DNA of 64,000 nt, taken from positions 744,001 through 808,000 of the forward strand of contig CAVSQX010000001.1 of NCBI GenBank assembly GCA_963730225.1, in the 5' to 3' direction. Below the pieces are notes generated by a model that saw nothing but the letters and a program-made list of their open reading frames with translations, was not told where the DNA came from and searched no databases. Source of the DNA: CAVSQX01 sp963730225 (GTDB lineage: Bacteria > Planctomycetota > Phycisphaerae > Tepidisphaerales > Tepidisphaeraceae). The position numbers were made by a program, and so were the translations under genes. The stretch's first letter is position 1; each line of letters begins with the position of its first letter. This document shows, in pieces, positions 28,137 to 37,155 of the stretch.

Positions 28137-29098
28137 ATGAACCCGCATTTCGGCAATTCGGGAAAGATGACCGCATTCTTTGACGCGGTGAGAGCGGACG
28201 ATGTGGCCACCGTGCGAACGCTGCTCGGCGACGATCCGAGCCTCTCCAATGTCCGCTGGCCCGGACGGATTGGCGACGGGAAAATGCGATCGCTGGGCCG
28301 CTCGCGGTTCAATCAGCACACGTGGCTCACCGTCCCTTCGGATTGCACGGCGGACGATCCCCGTTTCACCAGCACTCCGTTGATCTACACGCGCAACGAT
28401 GAAATGGTCCTTACGTTGGTCCAAGCCGGGGCCGACGTGAATGCCAAAGGCACCAGCGGCGAAATCGAAATGCCCGATTGGTTTTTCACGCCGCTCTGGC
28501 GCCGGCCCACGATGGACGCATGGCCAGCATCCGATTGGTGGTCGAACACGGAGCCGACGTAAACTTCGCAACTCCCGACGGAGCGAATCAGGCTCTGAAG
28601 ACTGCCGCGGAAAATGATCGCTTGGAGGCGTGCGAATTTCTGCTGGCCAGCGGCGCGATGCCCGATCTGATCACCGCCGCGATGCTGGGCTTGCCGGATC
28701 GGGTTGACGCGTTGGCGTCCGCGCACCCCGATGCGATCCATCAACTCGATTCCCACGGCCGCTCGGCTCTGGATGCGGCGACGCTACACGATGCGTTCCG
28801 AAATTCCCGATCCGCCTTCCATATCGGACACGATGGGGTCGCCGAAATTCTGATTCGCCACGGCGCTGCCCTGGAAATTGCCCACGCCGCGAGCCTGGGA
28901 CGGCTGGACGATGTTCGCGGCATGGTGGAGAGGGATCCCGACATTCTGCGGCGTCGGATTGAATTGGTCGCTCGGGTTGGCGGCACGGCCGTCATGGAAT
29001 CGCCGCTGGAAGCTGCAACCCGAAAGGGAAATCGCGAAATGGTTGATTTTCTCCTCAAACACGGAGCCGTGCTAAAGCCGCGGATTGTTTGGGCGTGA
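28137..29098 (+). CDS. Ankyrin-repeat protein, one frameshift
   Basis: Two frames joined near 28504 give 320 residues. The first frame has FFDAVRADDVATVRTLLGDDPSL and LIYTRNDEMVLTLVQAGADV, the second VVEHGADVNFATPDGANQAL, LEACEFLLASGAMPDL and EMVDFLLKHGAVL, all typical ankyrin helix-turn-helix units of about 33 residues. One missing G in GCCGG(G)CCC restores TPLWRRAHDGRMASIRL. The ATG at 28137 follows CCGAGGAAA; another ATG at 28167 is possible. No signal peptide, so probably a cytoplasmic protein-protein interaction module; the partner is unknown. The 216 bp upstream of it hold nothing recognisable beyond likely promoters for the divergent pseudopilin gene. Confidence 0.75.
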
Positions 29099-29138
29099 TT
29101 GCGTTGCACCGCACAAGCAACTCAAAACGAGCGTGGTG

Positions 29139-29803
29139 TTACCGAGCCGGTTGCGTCGCGGCGGCTGCGGCGGCCCGCCGGCGAGCGGATTCCAGCCGAA
29201 ACGCCCGTTCCTCAGGCGTTTCGGGCTGTGCGGCGGTTGGTTGCGTCGCCGATTGAGTGGAAGGTCGGGTCGTCGACTCGCCGATCTCGATATTGATTTG
29301 CCCTTGAACGCTGACTGGGTAGAGGTTGGGCATTCCAAACAGCATTCGGGAGCTCTCCTCAACTTCTGCCCGTGAGTATCGCTCCGGCGCAGGGTCCGAC
29401 CGGCTTTATCCAGGATCGTAATCGTGAACTCGTCGGCATCGGGATTGGCGCGGTCACAGTCGATTTCCATCATGGCCGTCCCGCCGTTGAAGTATTTCTC
29501 GCTGGTCATGCGCAATCGGTCGATGCCGAACGTGTACATCCAGAAGGCGACGTTTGCGTCCAGCAGCGTCTGCCGATCGACCCGCTGAACGGGCGTGAGC
29601 ATGTTGTTCCACAACTGATCGACGGTGCGCTGGTCCTTTGGAGTCAGCCTTGGAGACATCGGGGAAAACATAGGTCCGCAATCCGCCAGAAACGGCAGCA
29701 TTAAGATCGCGAATCCCAAACGTATGGTGGTACCTCCGCCCGTGAAGCGTGTCGCCGCTATGAAGCCGTCGCCTGCGAGGCGCATGTCCGGCGGCCAAAT
29801 CAT
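29139..29803 (-). CDS. Small exported hypothetical protein, one frameshift
   Basis: I do not recognise the family. The N-terminal frame (from 29803) has a hydrophobic stretch IRLGFAILMLPFLADCGPMF resembling a signal or lipoprotein peptide, although Asp before the Cys is unusual for a lipobox, then a soluble helical region (RLTPKDQRTVDQLWNNML). A missing G near 29385 (CGCCGG(G)AGC) shifts it into the frame encoding MLFGMPNLYPVSVQGQ and a Thr/Gln/Ala-rich tail ending TQPAR. The repaired length is about 221 residues. It converges on the ankyrin gene with 40 bp between stops and is divergent from the VOC gene. Confidence 0.55.
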
Positions 29804-29975
29804 CAGTCGCGTTTATTCCGAATCATTATACGTATTTGCGATCCAAGATGTGAGCCGCGTCGTCTCCGATTGCGAGATTAGTCGGTGCGAGGCGCGGTAT
29901 GATCAAGTCCGTTCAGTCGCCGGCCCGCAGGGCCGGGTGCTGCCGCGGCAAATCGAGAATAAAGGAAACGCACCG

Positions 29976-30449
29976 ATGCAAAAAATCACCCCATTTTTAT
30001 GGTTCAACAATCAAGCCGAGGAAGCGGCGAATTTTTATGTTTCGATCTTCAAGAATTCCAAAATCGGCAAAATCTCCCGCTACGGGGAAGCCGGCCCCGG
30101 TCCCAAGGGAAGCGTGATGGTCGTGCAGTTCAATCTCGACGGGCAGGAATTCCTGGCGCTCAACGGCGGGCCCAAATTCACGTTCAACCTGGCCATTTCC
30201 TTCGTGGTGAATTGCACTTCTCAGCCGGAAGTGGATGAGTTTTGGGAAGAACTTTCCGCCGGTGGCCACCAGGACCAGTGCGGCTGGCTCCAGGACAAAT
30301 TCGGCGTTTCGTGGCAGATCGTCCCAACGATTCTGGGCGAATTGCTCAGCGGCAAGGACGCGGCCAAATCAAAACGGGTCACGGAATCGATGCTGAAAAT
30401 GCGCAAGATCGACATTCAAGCGTTGAAAAATGCCGCCGAAAAAAAATAA
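29976..30449 (+). CDS. VOC-superfamily protein, PhnB-like (3-demethylubiquinone methyltransferase-like fold)
   Basis: 157 residues, intact. The ATG at 29976 follows AAAGGAAAC. Sequence ITPFLWFNNQAEEAANFYVSIF and the later GGPKFTFN, WLQDKFGVSWQIVP are characteristic of the PhnB/3-dmu-9_3-mt family in the vicinal-oxygen-chelate (glyoxalase/bleomycin-resistance) fold. Despite the family name these bacterial proteins are not known to be methyltransferases; substrate unknown. The frame extends upstream but without plausible coding content. It is followed after 30 bp by a second, different PhnB-like gene, so the two are probably co-transcribed. Confidence 0.88.
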   Translation: MQKITPFLWFNNQAEEAANFYVSIFKNSKIGKISRYGEAGPGPKGSVMVVQFNLDGQEFLALNGGPKFTFNLAISFVVNCTSQPEVDEFWEELSAGGHQDQCGWLQDKFGVSWQIVPTILGELLSGKDAAKSKRVTESMLKMRKIDIQALKNAAEKK

Positions 30450-30479
30450 CCAACTCAATAATTTTACCTTGGAGCAGCC

Positions 30480-30890
30480 ATGCACTTGCAGCCGTATCTG
30501 TATTTCAACGGAAGATGTGAAGAAGCCATCAATTTTTACAAAACCGCCCTGGGTGCGAAAGTGAACATGATGATGCGCTTCAGAGAGTGCCCGCCCTCAC
30601 AGGAGATGAAGATGCAGCCTGGCGTCGAGGAAAAAGTCATGCACGCCAGCGTGAAGATCGGCGACACGGATGTGCTGATGTCCGATGGCCGCTGCGGAGG
30701 CGAAACAAAATTTGACGGGTTTGCGGTTTCCATTTCCGCGTCCAGCGATGTCGAGGCCGAGCGGATTTTCGCCGCCATCAGCGACGGCGGCAAGGTTTCC
30801 ATGCCGATGAACTCGACTTTCTTCGCCAGCCGATTCGGCATGGCCAACGACCGCTTCGGCGTGGCGTGGATGGTCTTGAAGCAGAAGTGA
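30480..30890 (+). CDS. VOC-superfamily PhnB-like protein
   Basis: 136 residues, intact. MHLQPYLYFNGRCEEAINFY, SDGRCGGETKFDGF and ASRFGMANDRFGVAWMVL fit the short PhnB-like group (often annotated 'YjdN/PhnB'). The single-domain size matches the family, which dimerises to build the metal or ligand site. An AAGGAGC-like sequence is not exact, but TTGGAGCAGCC precedes the ATG. No specific function is assignable. The desaturase fusion gene begins 101 bp downstream; that gap probably contains its promoter. Confidence 0.87.
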   Translation: MHLQPYLYFNGRCEEAINFYKTALGAKVNMMMRFRECPPSQEMKMQPGVEEKVMHASVKIGDTDVLMSDGRCGGETKFDGFAVSISASSDVEAERIFAAISDGGKVSMPMNSTFFASRFGMANDRFGVAWMVLKQK

Positions 30891-30991
30891 TCTCCAACCG
30901 CCGCGCAAAAAATCCTTGCGTGATCGAACGCCTTGATTAAAATTTTCGATTCAGCGGATCGTCGGGACAGAGTTCCTTCCGGCGGATTTTC

Positions 30992-33259
30992 ATGAGTCAG
31001 ATTCGTTTGAGTGATTACAGCCTCGTCGGCCGGCAATCGATCGAGGCGATCGAGCAGGGTCTGGCCGAGGCGACGTGGTACGCCTCGCCGGTGCCCAAGC
31101 CGAAAATGCGGGAGCTGCTCCAGCGCCGCAACTGGCCGGCCGTGCGCGATTCGATTCTGTGGTTCGGGATTCTCATCGTCACCGGAATTCTCGGATACAA
31201 ATTGTGGGGAACGTGGTGGGCGATCATTCCGTTTGCGATTTACGGCGTCGTTTACGCCTCCACGTCGGATTCGCGCTGGCACGAAGCCGGGCACGGCACG
31301 GCGTTCAAAACGGATTGGATGAACAACGCGCTGTACGAGATCGCGTCGTTCATGGTGCTGCGCGAATCGGTGCCGTGGCGATGGAGCCACACGCGGCATC
31401 ACAGCGACACGATCATCGTCGGGCGCGATCCGGAAATCGCCGTCCCGCGCCCGCCGAATCTGCGCGTTCTGTTTTTCGCCTACTTCAACCTGCAAAATTT
31501 TCCCGGCTACTTCAAGAAGATGTTGATGCACAGCGTCGGCCGGCTGACGCCGGAGGAAAAAACTTACGTTCCCGAGGCGGAATATCACAAGGTTTATTTC
31601 CGCGGCCGAATTTACGTGCTGATTTATGCGACGGTGATTTTCCTGGCGATTTACTATCGCAGTTTTCTGCCGCTGATGTATGTCGGGCTGCCGAATCTGT
31701 ACGGCTGCTGGCTGATGCCGATTTATGGGTTCACGCAACACGCGGGGTTGGCGGAAAATGTGCTGGACCATCGGCTCAATTGCCGCACGGTGTACATGAA
31801 CATCGTGAATCGGTTTTTGTATCTGAACATGAATTACCACCTGGAACATCACATGTTCCCGCTGGTGCCGTATCACAATCTGCCCAAGTTGCACGAGCTG
31901 ATAAAGGACGATTTACCCAAGCCGTACAACGGGCTTTGGGAAGCGTGGAGGGAAATCATCCCCGCCGTGCTGCGGCAGGTGAAAGACCCGGCGTATCACG
32001 TCAAACGGCAACTGCCCACGCCGACCGACCGTCGAGAAGCGAATCAAGTTGCCGAAGCGATCGTCGGCACGGGGCGCCCGGTGGTCGATGGATGGATCGA
32101 AGTGTGCAGCGTCAATGTTCTGGGTTACGAGGATGTGGTTCGCTTCGATCACGAAGAAAAAACATTTGCGATTTATCGATTGAAAGACGGAACGTGCTAC
32201 GCCACCGACGGAATCTGCACGCACGGCAACACGCATCTGGCCGACGGTTTTGTCCGCGGCGATCAGATCGAATGTCCCAAGCACAACGGCCGATTCAACG
32301 TGATCGACGGCTCGCCGCAGCGAAAGCCGGTGTGCGTTGCCCTGCGGACGTATCCGGTGAAACAGGCGAATGGAAAAGTGCTGCTGAGCGTCGCGCCGTC
32401 GGTTGCGGATATCCGCAGCTCGCAGAAAATCTACACGCTGCGGGTCGTGAGTAATGAGAATGTCGCCACGTTCATCAAGGAACTGGTGCTGGAGCCGGTG
32501 GATGCGGCGTCGGCGATCGTCTATCAGCCGGGGGATTATTTGAAATTCCAAATCCCGGCGTACGGACAGATCGGTTTTTCCGAATTGGAAGTGCGCCAGC
32601 CGTTCAAAACGGTTTGGGAGCAACAACACGTTTTTGATTTTCAGAGCGTCAACCGCGTGCCGTTGAAGCGGAACTATTCGTTTGCGACCAATCCGGCGAT
32701 CGATAAGCAATACCGATTCAACGTTCGCATCGCCACGCCGCCGCGCGGGCAGGCGTGCAATGCGGGCTCCGGCTCGGCGTACATGCATCGTCTGAAAACA
32801 GGCGACACCATCGAAGCCGTCGGGCCGTTCGGCGATTTTCACATCAAGCCGACGCTCAACGAGATGATTTACATCGGCGGCGGATCGGGCATGGCGCCGT
32901 TGCGGTCGCACATTTCGCATCTGCTCCAGACGCAGCAGAGCACCCGGCGAATCAGCTTCTGGTACGGAGCGCGATCGCTTCAGGAAGTGTATTACCGCGA
33001 TTATTTCGAGAAGCTCGCCGGCGAGTTTCCGAATTTCACGTATCACCTGGTTCTGTCCGAAGCGCCGCCGGAAGATAGCTGGACTTCGCTGACGGGATTC
33101 GTGCATGAGGCGCTGGAGAAGGAATATCTGAGCGGCCACATCGATCCGGGCGCGGTGGAATATTACCTGTGCGGCCCGCCGGTGATGGTTCAGGCGGCCA
33201 AGGAAATGCTCAAGAAGTTCAAGGTTTCATCGGATCAGCTTTCCTTCGACGAGTTCTAA
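30992..33259 (+). CDS. Fused membrane desaturase/oxygenase - Rieske ferredoxin - FAD/NAD(P)H reductase (MocD-MocE-MocF-like)
   Basis: 755 residues, intact. Residues 1-335 are a fatty-acid-desaturase-type di-iron membrane domain with transmembrane helices and His boxes HEAGH (97-101), HTRHH (133-137) and HLEHH (283-287). Residues about 365-470 are a Rieske domain: CTHGNTH (Cys409, His411) and CPKHNG (Cys428, His431). Residues about 478-755 are a flavin reductase of the ferredoxin-NADP reductase/NqrF type with RNYSFATNP for FAD, GGGSGMAPLRSH for NAD(P)H and YLCGPPVMV near the end. In Sinorhizobium rhizopine catabolism, MocD, MocE and MocF are separate proteins with these three roles and are reported to demethylate 3-O-methyl-scyllo-inosamine. 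The fusion would be a self-sufficient NAD(P)H-dependent oxygenase. First gene of a five-gene sugar operon; 9 nt to the next gene. A lipid desaturase remains an alternative. Confidence 0.9.
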   Translation: MSQIRLSDYSLVGRQSIEAIEQGLAEATWYASPVPKPKMRELLQRRNWPAVRDSILWFGILIVTGILGYKLWGTWWAIIPFAIYGVVYASTSDSRWHEAGHGTAFKTDWMNNALYEIASFMVLRESVPWRWSHTRHHSDTIIVGRDPEIAVPRPPNLRVLFFAYFNLQNFPGYFKKMLMHSVGRLTPEEKTYVPEAEYHKVYFRGRIYVLIYATVIFLAIYYRSFLPLMYVGLPNLYGCWLMPIYGFTQHAGLAENVLDHRLNCRTVYMNIVNRFLYLNMNYHLEHHMFPLVPYHNLPKLHELIKDDLPKPYNGLWEAWREIIPAVLRQVKDPAYHVKRQLPTPTDRREANQVAEAIVGTGRPVVDGWIEVCSVNVLGYEDVVRFDHEEKTFAIYRLKDGTCYATDGICTHGNTHLADGFVRGDQIECPKHNGRFNVIDGSPQRKPVCVALRTYPVKQANGKVLLSVAPSVADIRSSQKIYTLRVVSNENVATFIKELVLEPVDAASAIVYQPGDYLKFQIPAYGQIGFSELEVRQPFKTVWEQQHVFDFQSVNRVPLKRNYSFATNPAIDKQYRFNVRIATPPRGQACNAGSGSAYMHRLKTGDTIEAVGPFGDFHIKPTLNEMIYIGGGSGMAPLRSHISHLLQTQQSTRRISFWYGARSLQEVYYRDYFEKLAGEFPNFTYHLVLSEAPPEDSWTSLTGFVHEALEKEYLSGHIDPGAVEYYLCGPPVMVQAAKEMLKKFKVSSDQLSFDEF

Positions 33260-33268
33260 AAAAACACG

Positions 33269-34161
33269 ATGCCGCGCACACTCAATGACGGTTCTGCCAA
33301 TCCGCCGCGGCTGAAGATTTATCTGAATCTGAGCACGCTGGTTGATCTGCGCAGCGACTCGGTGTGGCCCGGACTGAAGGGTGCACCAATGATGGCCGCT
33401 CTGCGGGAAGCGGGGTTCGAGGGCGTTCAAGGCAGCGAGCCGGCGCTGGCACGGGAGGCTGGGCTCGGCTCGACAGCCAACGGGCGCGTCGATTCTCCGG
33501 CTCAGGCGTTGGAGAACGCCAAAAAATGGAAAGACGCCGGCCACGAAGCGGCGACGGTGCATGTCGGCAGCGGGTTCGAGGACGATTCGCAGACGGATGC
33601 CCTGGCCGGCGCGGTGATCGAAGCGTCCGATCGGCTGGACTTTCCGGTCTATATCGAAACGCACCGCGCGACGATCACGCAGGATGCCTGGCGGACCATT
33701 CAACTGGCCCTCCGGCTGCCGGGCATCCGCTTCAACGGCGATTTCAGCCATTACTACACCGGCCAGGAACTCCCTTATGGCAACCTCGAAGCAAAATGGA
33801 ATGCGATGCAGCCGATCTTCGACCGCGTGCGATTTCTCCATGGGCGAATCGGAAATCCATCCTGCATGCAGGTGGACATCGCCGACGGGATTGCGCCGAT
33901 CCCGCAGGGGTTTGGCGTTCACGATTTTCTGTCCCATTTCCGTCAGATGTGGACTCGAGCCATGCGGGGATTTCTGGCGGCGGCCCAGCCTGGGGATTAC
34001 CTGGTTTTCGCGCCGAGATTCTCGCGCCGCACATTTACTACGGCCGGAAATTCACGATGCCCGATGGAACGCTGCGCGAGGAATCGGATCGGTATGCCCA
34101 GGCGCTGGTGTACGCCAGAATCGCGCGAGAATGCTTTGCCCAAGCCGGGAGGCGGAGGTGA
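33269..34161 (+). CDS. TIM-barrel sugar phosphate isomerase/epimerase-like protein, one frameshift
   Basis: Joining two frames at about 34013 gives 297 residues. The sequence KIYLNLSTLVDL, AREAGFEGVQG-like start, VYIETHRATITQD, IRFNGDFSHYYTGQ and VRFLHGRIGNP is a xylose-isomerase-like TIM barrel with Glu, Asp and His residues suitable for a metal site. One missing G in GCGCCG(G)AGATT loses the end; the next frame continues EILAPHIYYGRKFTMPDG and stops at 34161. The gene starts 9 nt after the oxygenase fusion, and the following epimerase start overlaps its stop by 4 nt, so all belong to one transcription unit. Substrate unknown, probably a sugar or cyclitol derivative. Confidence 0.78.
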
Positions 34162-35174
34162 TTCGGCAGAAGGATTTCGGCGTGCTTCCGACCGGCCAGC
34201 GCGTCGATGCGTACACGCTGAGCAACTCGCGCGGGATGTCGATGGAGGCGATCACCTACGGTGGGATCGTCACGCAATTGCACGCTCCGGACCGCGACGG
34301 GAATTTGGCGGATGTCGTTTGCGGTTTTGGCAATCTCCAGGCGTATCTGGCGGGCCATCCGTACTTCGGGTGCATTGCAGGCCGGGTTGCCGGAAGAATC
34401 ACCGCCGGCCGATTCAAGCTGGATGGCGTCGAGCATTCGCTGGCCCTGAACGATCCACCCAATCACCTTCACGGGGGATGGATGGGGCTGGACAAGCGAT
34501 TGTGGAACGCGGAGCCGATCTCGGAGAATTCGCTTCGGCTCAGTTATCTCAGCCCGGACGGTGAAGAGGGATATCCCGGCAACGTGCAGACTAGCGCGAC
34601 GTATTCGTTAACCGATGCGAATGAATTCGTGATCGAGTTCGAGGCGACGACGGATCGTGCGACGCCGTTAAGTTTGACGCATCACGGATATTTCAATCTC
34701 GCCGGCGAAGGCAGCGGGCGAATCGACGATCACATTTTGCGGATTTTCGCCACCGGTTTCGCGCCCGCCGACGAAAACATGGCTCTGAAGGGAATTCGCA
34801 AACCCGTTGCCGGGCAGGCGAATGATTTCACCCGGCCCCGGCGAATTGGTGAAGCGCTGGGCGGGTTGTGGAAAAATCACGGCGATGTCTATTTCCTCGG
34901 TGGTTCCGCAGCCGCCCACCTTTTTGATCCGCACAGCGGCCGCGAAATGTGGGTCCGCACGACACAGCCGTGTCTTCAGCTTTACACCGGCGTTTCGCTG
35001 GACGGAATGCTCATCGGCAAATCGGGCCGCCCCTACGTCAAGCACGGCGCTCTGTGTCTGGAATGCGAAGGATTTCCCGATGGGCCGAACCGTCCGGAGC
35101 TGGGCGACATCATCCTTCGGCCGGGCCAAAGGTATCGACAGAGAATAATCCATGCGTTTACGACCGTCGGGTAG
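34158..35174 (+). CDS. galM: Aldose 1-epimerase (mutarotase)
   Basis: 338 residues. GTG start at 34158 overlaps the upstream stop (GTGA). The translation shows GalM landmarks: ITYGGIVTQLHAPDRDG, GRVAGRITAGRF, NHLHGGWMGLDKRLW with the conserved His, LTHHGYFNLAG with the catalytic-site His, and LCLECEGFPDGPN with the general-base Glu. The enzyme interconverts alpha and beta anomers of aldoses such as galactose or glucose. Cytoplasmic or periplasmic location is not clear; no signal peptide. Its place between an isomerase-like barrel and a Gfo/Idh/MocA dehydrogenase suggests that the operon's substrate is, or yields, a free cyclic sugar. The frame extends farther upstream but overlaps the previous gene there. 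Confidence 0.9.
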   Translation: MIRQKDFGVLPTGQRVDAYTLSNSRGMSMEAITYGGIVTQLHAPDRDGNLADVVCGFGNLQAYLAGHPYFGCIAGRVAGRITAGRFKLDGVEHSLALNDPPNHLHGGWMGLDKRLWNAEPISENSLRLSYLSPDGEEGYPGNVQTSATYSLTDANEFVIEFEATTDRATPLSLTHHGYFNLAGEGSGRIDDHILRIFATGFAPADENMALKGIRKPVAGQANDFTRPRRIGEALGGLWKNHGDVYFLGGSAAAHLFDPHSGREMWVRTTQPCLQLYTGVSLDGMLIGKSGRPYVKHGALCLECEGFPDGPNRPELGDIILRPGQRYRQRIIHAFTTVG

Positions 35175-35188
35175 CATTGAAGGCTTTC

Positions 35189-35216
35189 TCCCTCGCCCGG
35201 TACGCCGGGAGAGGGA
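35189..35216. repeat. Imperfect palindrome, REP-like, over a ribosome-binding site
   Basis: TCCCTCGCCCGG, a 4-nt loop, then CCGGGAGAGGGA form a 12-bp stem with one mismatch, between the epimerase and dehydrogenase genes. Palindromes of the CCCTCTCCCGG type are dispersed in many high-GC genomes. The right arm includes the GAGAGGG that would serve as ribosome-binding site for the ATG at 35218. Confidence 0.6.
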
Positions 35217-35217
35217 A

Positions 35218-36312
35218 ATGGAGATTGAAATGGATTTGAAAACGGATGTGCCGCTGCCGAAACGGAAGGATTACCGCATCGGAATTCTCGGCAGCGGTTT
35301 CATCGTGAACGATTGCCATCTGGTCAGCTATCGCAAGGCCGGCTTCAACCCGGTGGCGATCGCATCGCGCAACAGCGACAACGCGGCCAAGGTCGCGCAG
35401 CGGCATTCGATACCCAAAACGTATGCGACGTATCAGCAACTGCTCGATGATCCGACGATTGAGGTTCTCGACATCGCCGTTCCGCCGCAGAATCAGTTCG
35501 CGTTGATCGAGACGGCGTGCAAGCGGAAAACCGCGAAGGGGATTCTCGCACAGAAGCCGTTGGCTCTGGATTACGCGCAGGCGAAAAAGGTAGTCGATTT
35601 GTGCCAGGCCGCGGGAATCGTGCTGGCGGTCAATCAAAACATGCGTTACGACCCATCGGTGCGGGCGGCCAAGCAACTGCTCGACGGCGGCCAACTGGGG
35701 GAACCCATTTTTGCGACCATCGACATGCGCGGCATTCCGCATTTCCAGCCCTGGCAGCAGGAACTGGGCTGGGTGACGCTGCGGATCATGTCGATCCATC
35801 ACCTGGATTGCCTGCGATTCTGGTTCGGCGATCCGCAGCGGATTTTTTGCAGCACGCGCACCGATCCTCGCACCAAATTCCCGCACACCGACGGCATCTG
35901 CACCTACATTCTGGAATACGCAAACGGGTTTCGCGCTGTCGGCATCGACGACATCTGGACCGGCCCGGCGCGGGAGGGATGTCCGAGCGACATTTCCATC
36001 CGCTGGCGAATCGAAGGAACCGACGGACTTGCGATGGGCGACATCGGCTGGTGCAAAGATCCGTACACCAGCCCGTCGTCGATTCGCTACGCCAAAAAAG
36101 GCGACCCGGCGTTTCAAAATCCGGTGTGTCCCGGTAGTTGGTTTCCCGATGCTTTCGCCGGCACCATGGGCCAATTGCTGATCGCCCTGGAAACCGGTCA
36201 AAAACCGGCCATCGGGGGCTTCGATAATCTGAAAACCATGGCGCTGGTGGATGCCGCCTACCGCAGCGCCGCCGAACATCGGGCGGTTGAGTTGGCGGAA
36301 ATTTTATCCTGA
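35218..36312 (+). CDS. Gfo/Idh/MocA-family oxidoreductase
   Basis: 364 residues from the ATG at 35218; a second ATG at 35230 is possible. The N-terminal Rossmann fold starts RIGILGSGFIVNDCH, with AIASRN after the second strand and ILAQKPLALDYAQA containing the conserved (E/Q)KP motif of this family. The second half has the substrate-domain features GEPIFATIDMR and SIHHLDCLRFWFGDP with the conserved His-Leu-Asp. Note that the usual EKP Glu is Gln here. Such enzymes oxidise or reduce sugars and inositols with NAD(P); MocA of rhizopine catabolism belongs to this family. It follows the mutarotase after a 43-bp gap with a palindrome and precedes the isomerase by 21 bp. Confidence 0.88.
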   Translation: MEIEMDLKTDVPLPKRKDYRIGILGSGFIVNDCHLVSYRKAGFNPVAIASRNSDNAAKVAQRHSIPKTYATYQQLLDDPTIEVLDIAVPPQNQFALIETACKRKTAKGILAQKPLALDYAQAKKVVDLCQAAGIVLAVNQNMRYDPSVRAAKQLLDGGQLGEPIFATIDMRGIPHFQPWQQELGWVTLRIMSIHHLDCLRFWFGDPQRIFCSTRTDPRTKFPHTDGICTYILEYANGFRAVGIDDIWTGPAREGCPSDISIRWRIEGTDGLAMGDIGWCKDPYTSPSSIRYAKKGDPAFQNPVCPGSWFPDAFAGTMGQLLIALETGQKPAIGGFDNLKTMALVDAAYRSAAEHRAVELAEILS

Positions 36313-36333
36313 AAAAACGGGAGACGAGGAATC

Positions 36334-37155
36334 ATGAAACTGGGCATCATCAACAGCGCGTTCGCACAGGCCGGCGTCGATACGGCCACCGGGTTGCTGC
36401 ACATCGCTCGCATCGGATTCGACACCGTCGATCTATTCGCCGAGGCGATGACTATTTCGTCGGCGGAGAAAAAACTCATCGCCAAAACCTGCCAGAAGGC
36501 GAAACTGCCGATCATTTCCTGCGTCGTGGTGGCGACAGGATTGGTCGATTTCAACGATCCGGTACGCGCATTCCACGTCGAGCGGGTGAAGAAACACATC
36601 GACATGGCGTCGGAATTCGGCGCCAAAAATGTGTTGCTGGTTCTGGGCGAATACATCTGGCAGCGCGAAGTGATTCCGCCGGCGGTGCAATGGGGATGGG
36701 CGCTGGAAACCTGCCGGCAACTGGGCGATTACGCGGCGAAGAAAAAAGTCGACATCGCGCTGGAGTTGGAGCCGTTTCGATTGAGCCTGTTGAACAACGT
36801 CGATGAGATGGTGCGATTCGTCGATGAGTGCAAGCATCCGCGCGTGCGGGCGAACATCGACGTGAGCCATCTGGTGCTTTCCGACACCAGCCCGCGCGAT
36901 GTGGCCAAGTTGAAGGGCAAAGCGATTCACGTGCACATCAGCGATTGCGACGGAAAAGTTCACGGTGATCTTCCGCCGGGACGGGGCGTCGTGAAATTTG
37001 CGCCGTATCTTCAGGCGATCAAAGAACTGAACTTCGACGGCGTGGTTTCGATCGAACTGGAATACTCACCCGATCCGGCCAAGATCGTCCAATGGGTTGA
37101 AGAAGCCTACAAAGCCACCGATCGGCTCATGCAGCAGGTTGGTCTGAGAAGCTAA
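36334..37155 (+). CDS. Sugar phosphate isomerase/epimerase (IolE/MocC-like TIM barrel)
   Basis: 273 residues, intact. The ATG follows GGGAGACGAGGAATC, a good ribosome-binding site. MKLGIINSAFAQAG, GFDTVDLFAEAM, VALELEPFRL-type strand (IALELEPFRL), ANIDVSHLVLSD and VSIELEYSPDP place it in the xylose-isomerase-like TIM-barrel group that includes inosose dehydratase (IolE) and MocC. Glu in LELEP, Asp in NIDVSH and Glu in IELEY can supply the metal site. Last gene of the operon; its stop overlaps, tail to tail, that of the polyketide synthase gene by 4 nt. Substrate not determined. Confidence 0.9.
   Translation: MKLGIINSAFAQAGVDTATGLLHIARIGFDTVDLFAEAMTISSAEKKLIAKTCQKAKLPIISCVVVATGLVDFNDPVRAFHVERVKKHIDMASEFGAKNVLLVLGEYIWQREVIPPAVQWGWALETCRQLGDYAAKKKVDIALELEPFRLSLLNNVDEMVRFVDECKHPRVRANIDVSHLVLSDTSPRDVAKLKGKAIHVHISDCDGKVHGDLPPGRGVVKFAPYLQAIKELNFDGVVSIELEYSPDPAKIVQWVEEAYKATDRLMQQVGLRS

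Noticed and set aside
30480..30890. Two PhnB-like genes as a recent tandem duplication
   Set aside because: They differ in length and sequence and belong to different PhnB-like groups, so they are not a recent duplicate.
31075..32454. Second plus-strand frame inside the oxygenase fusion gene
   Set aside because: The main frame has all catalytic motifs without break; the alternative frame has none.
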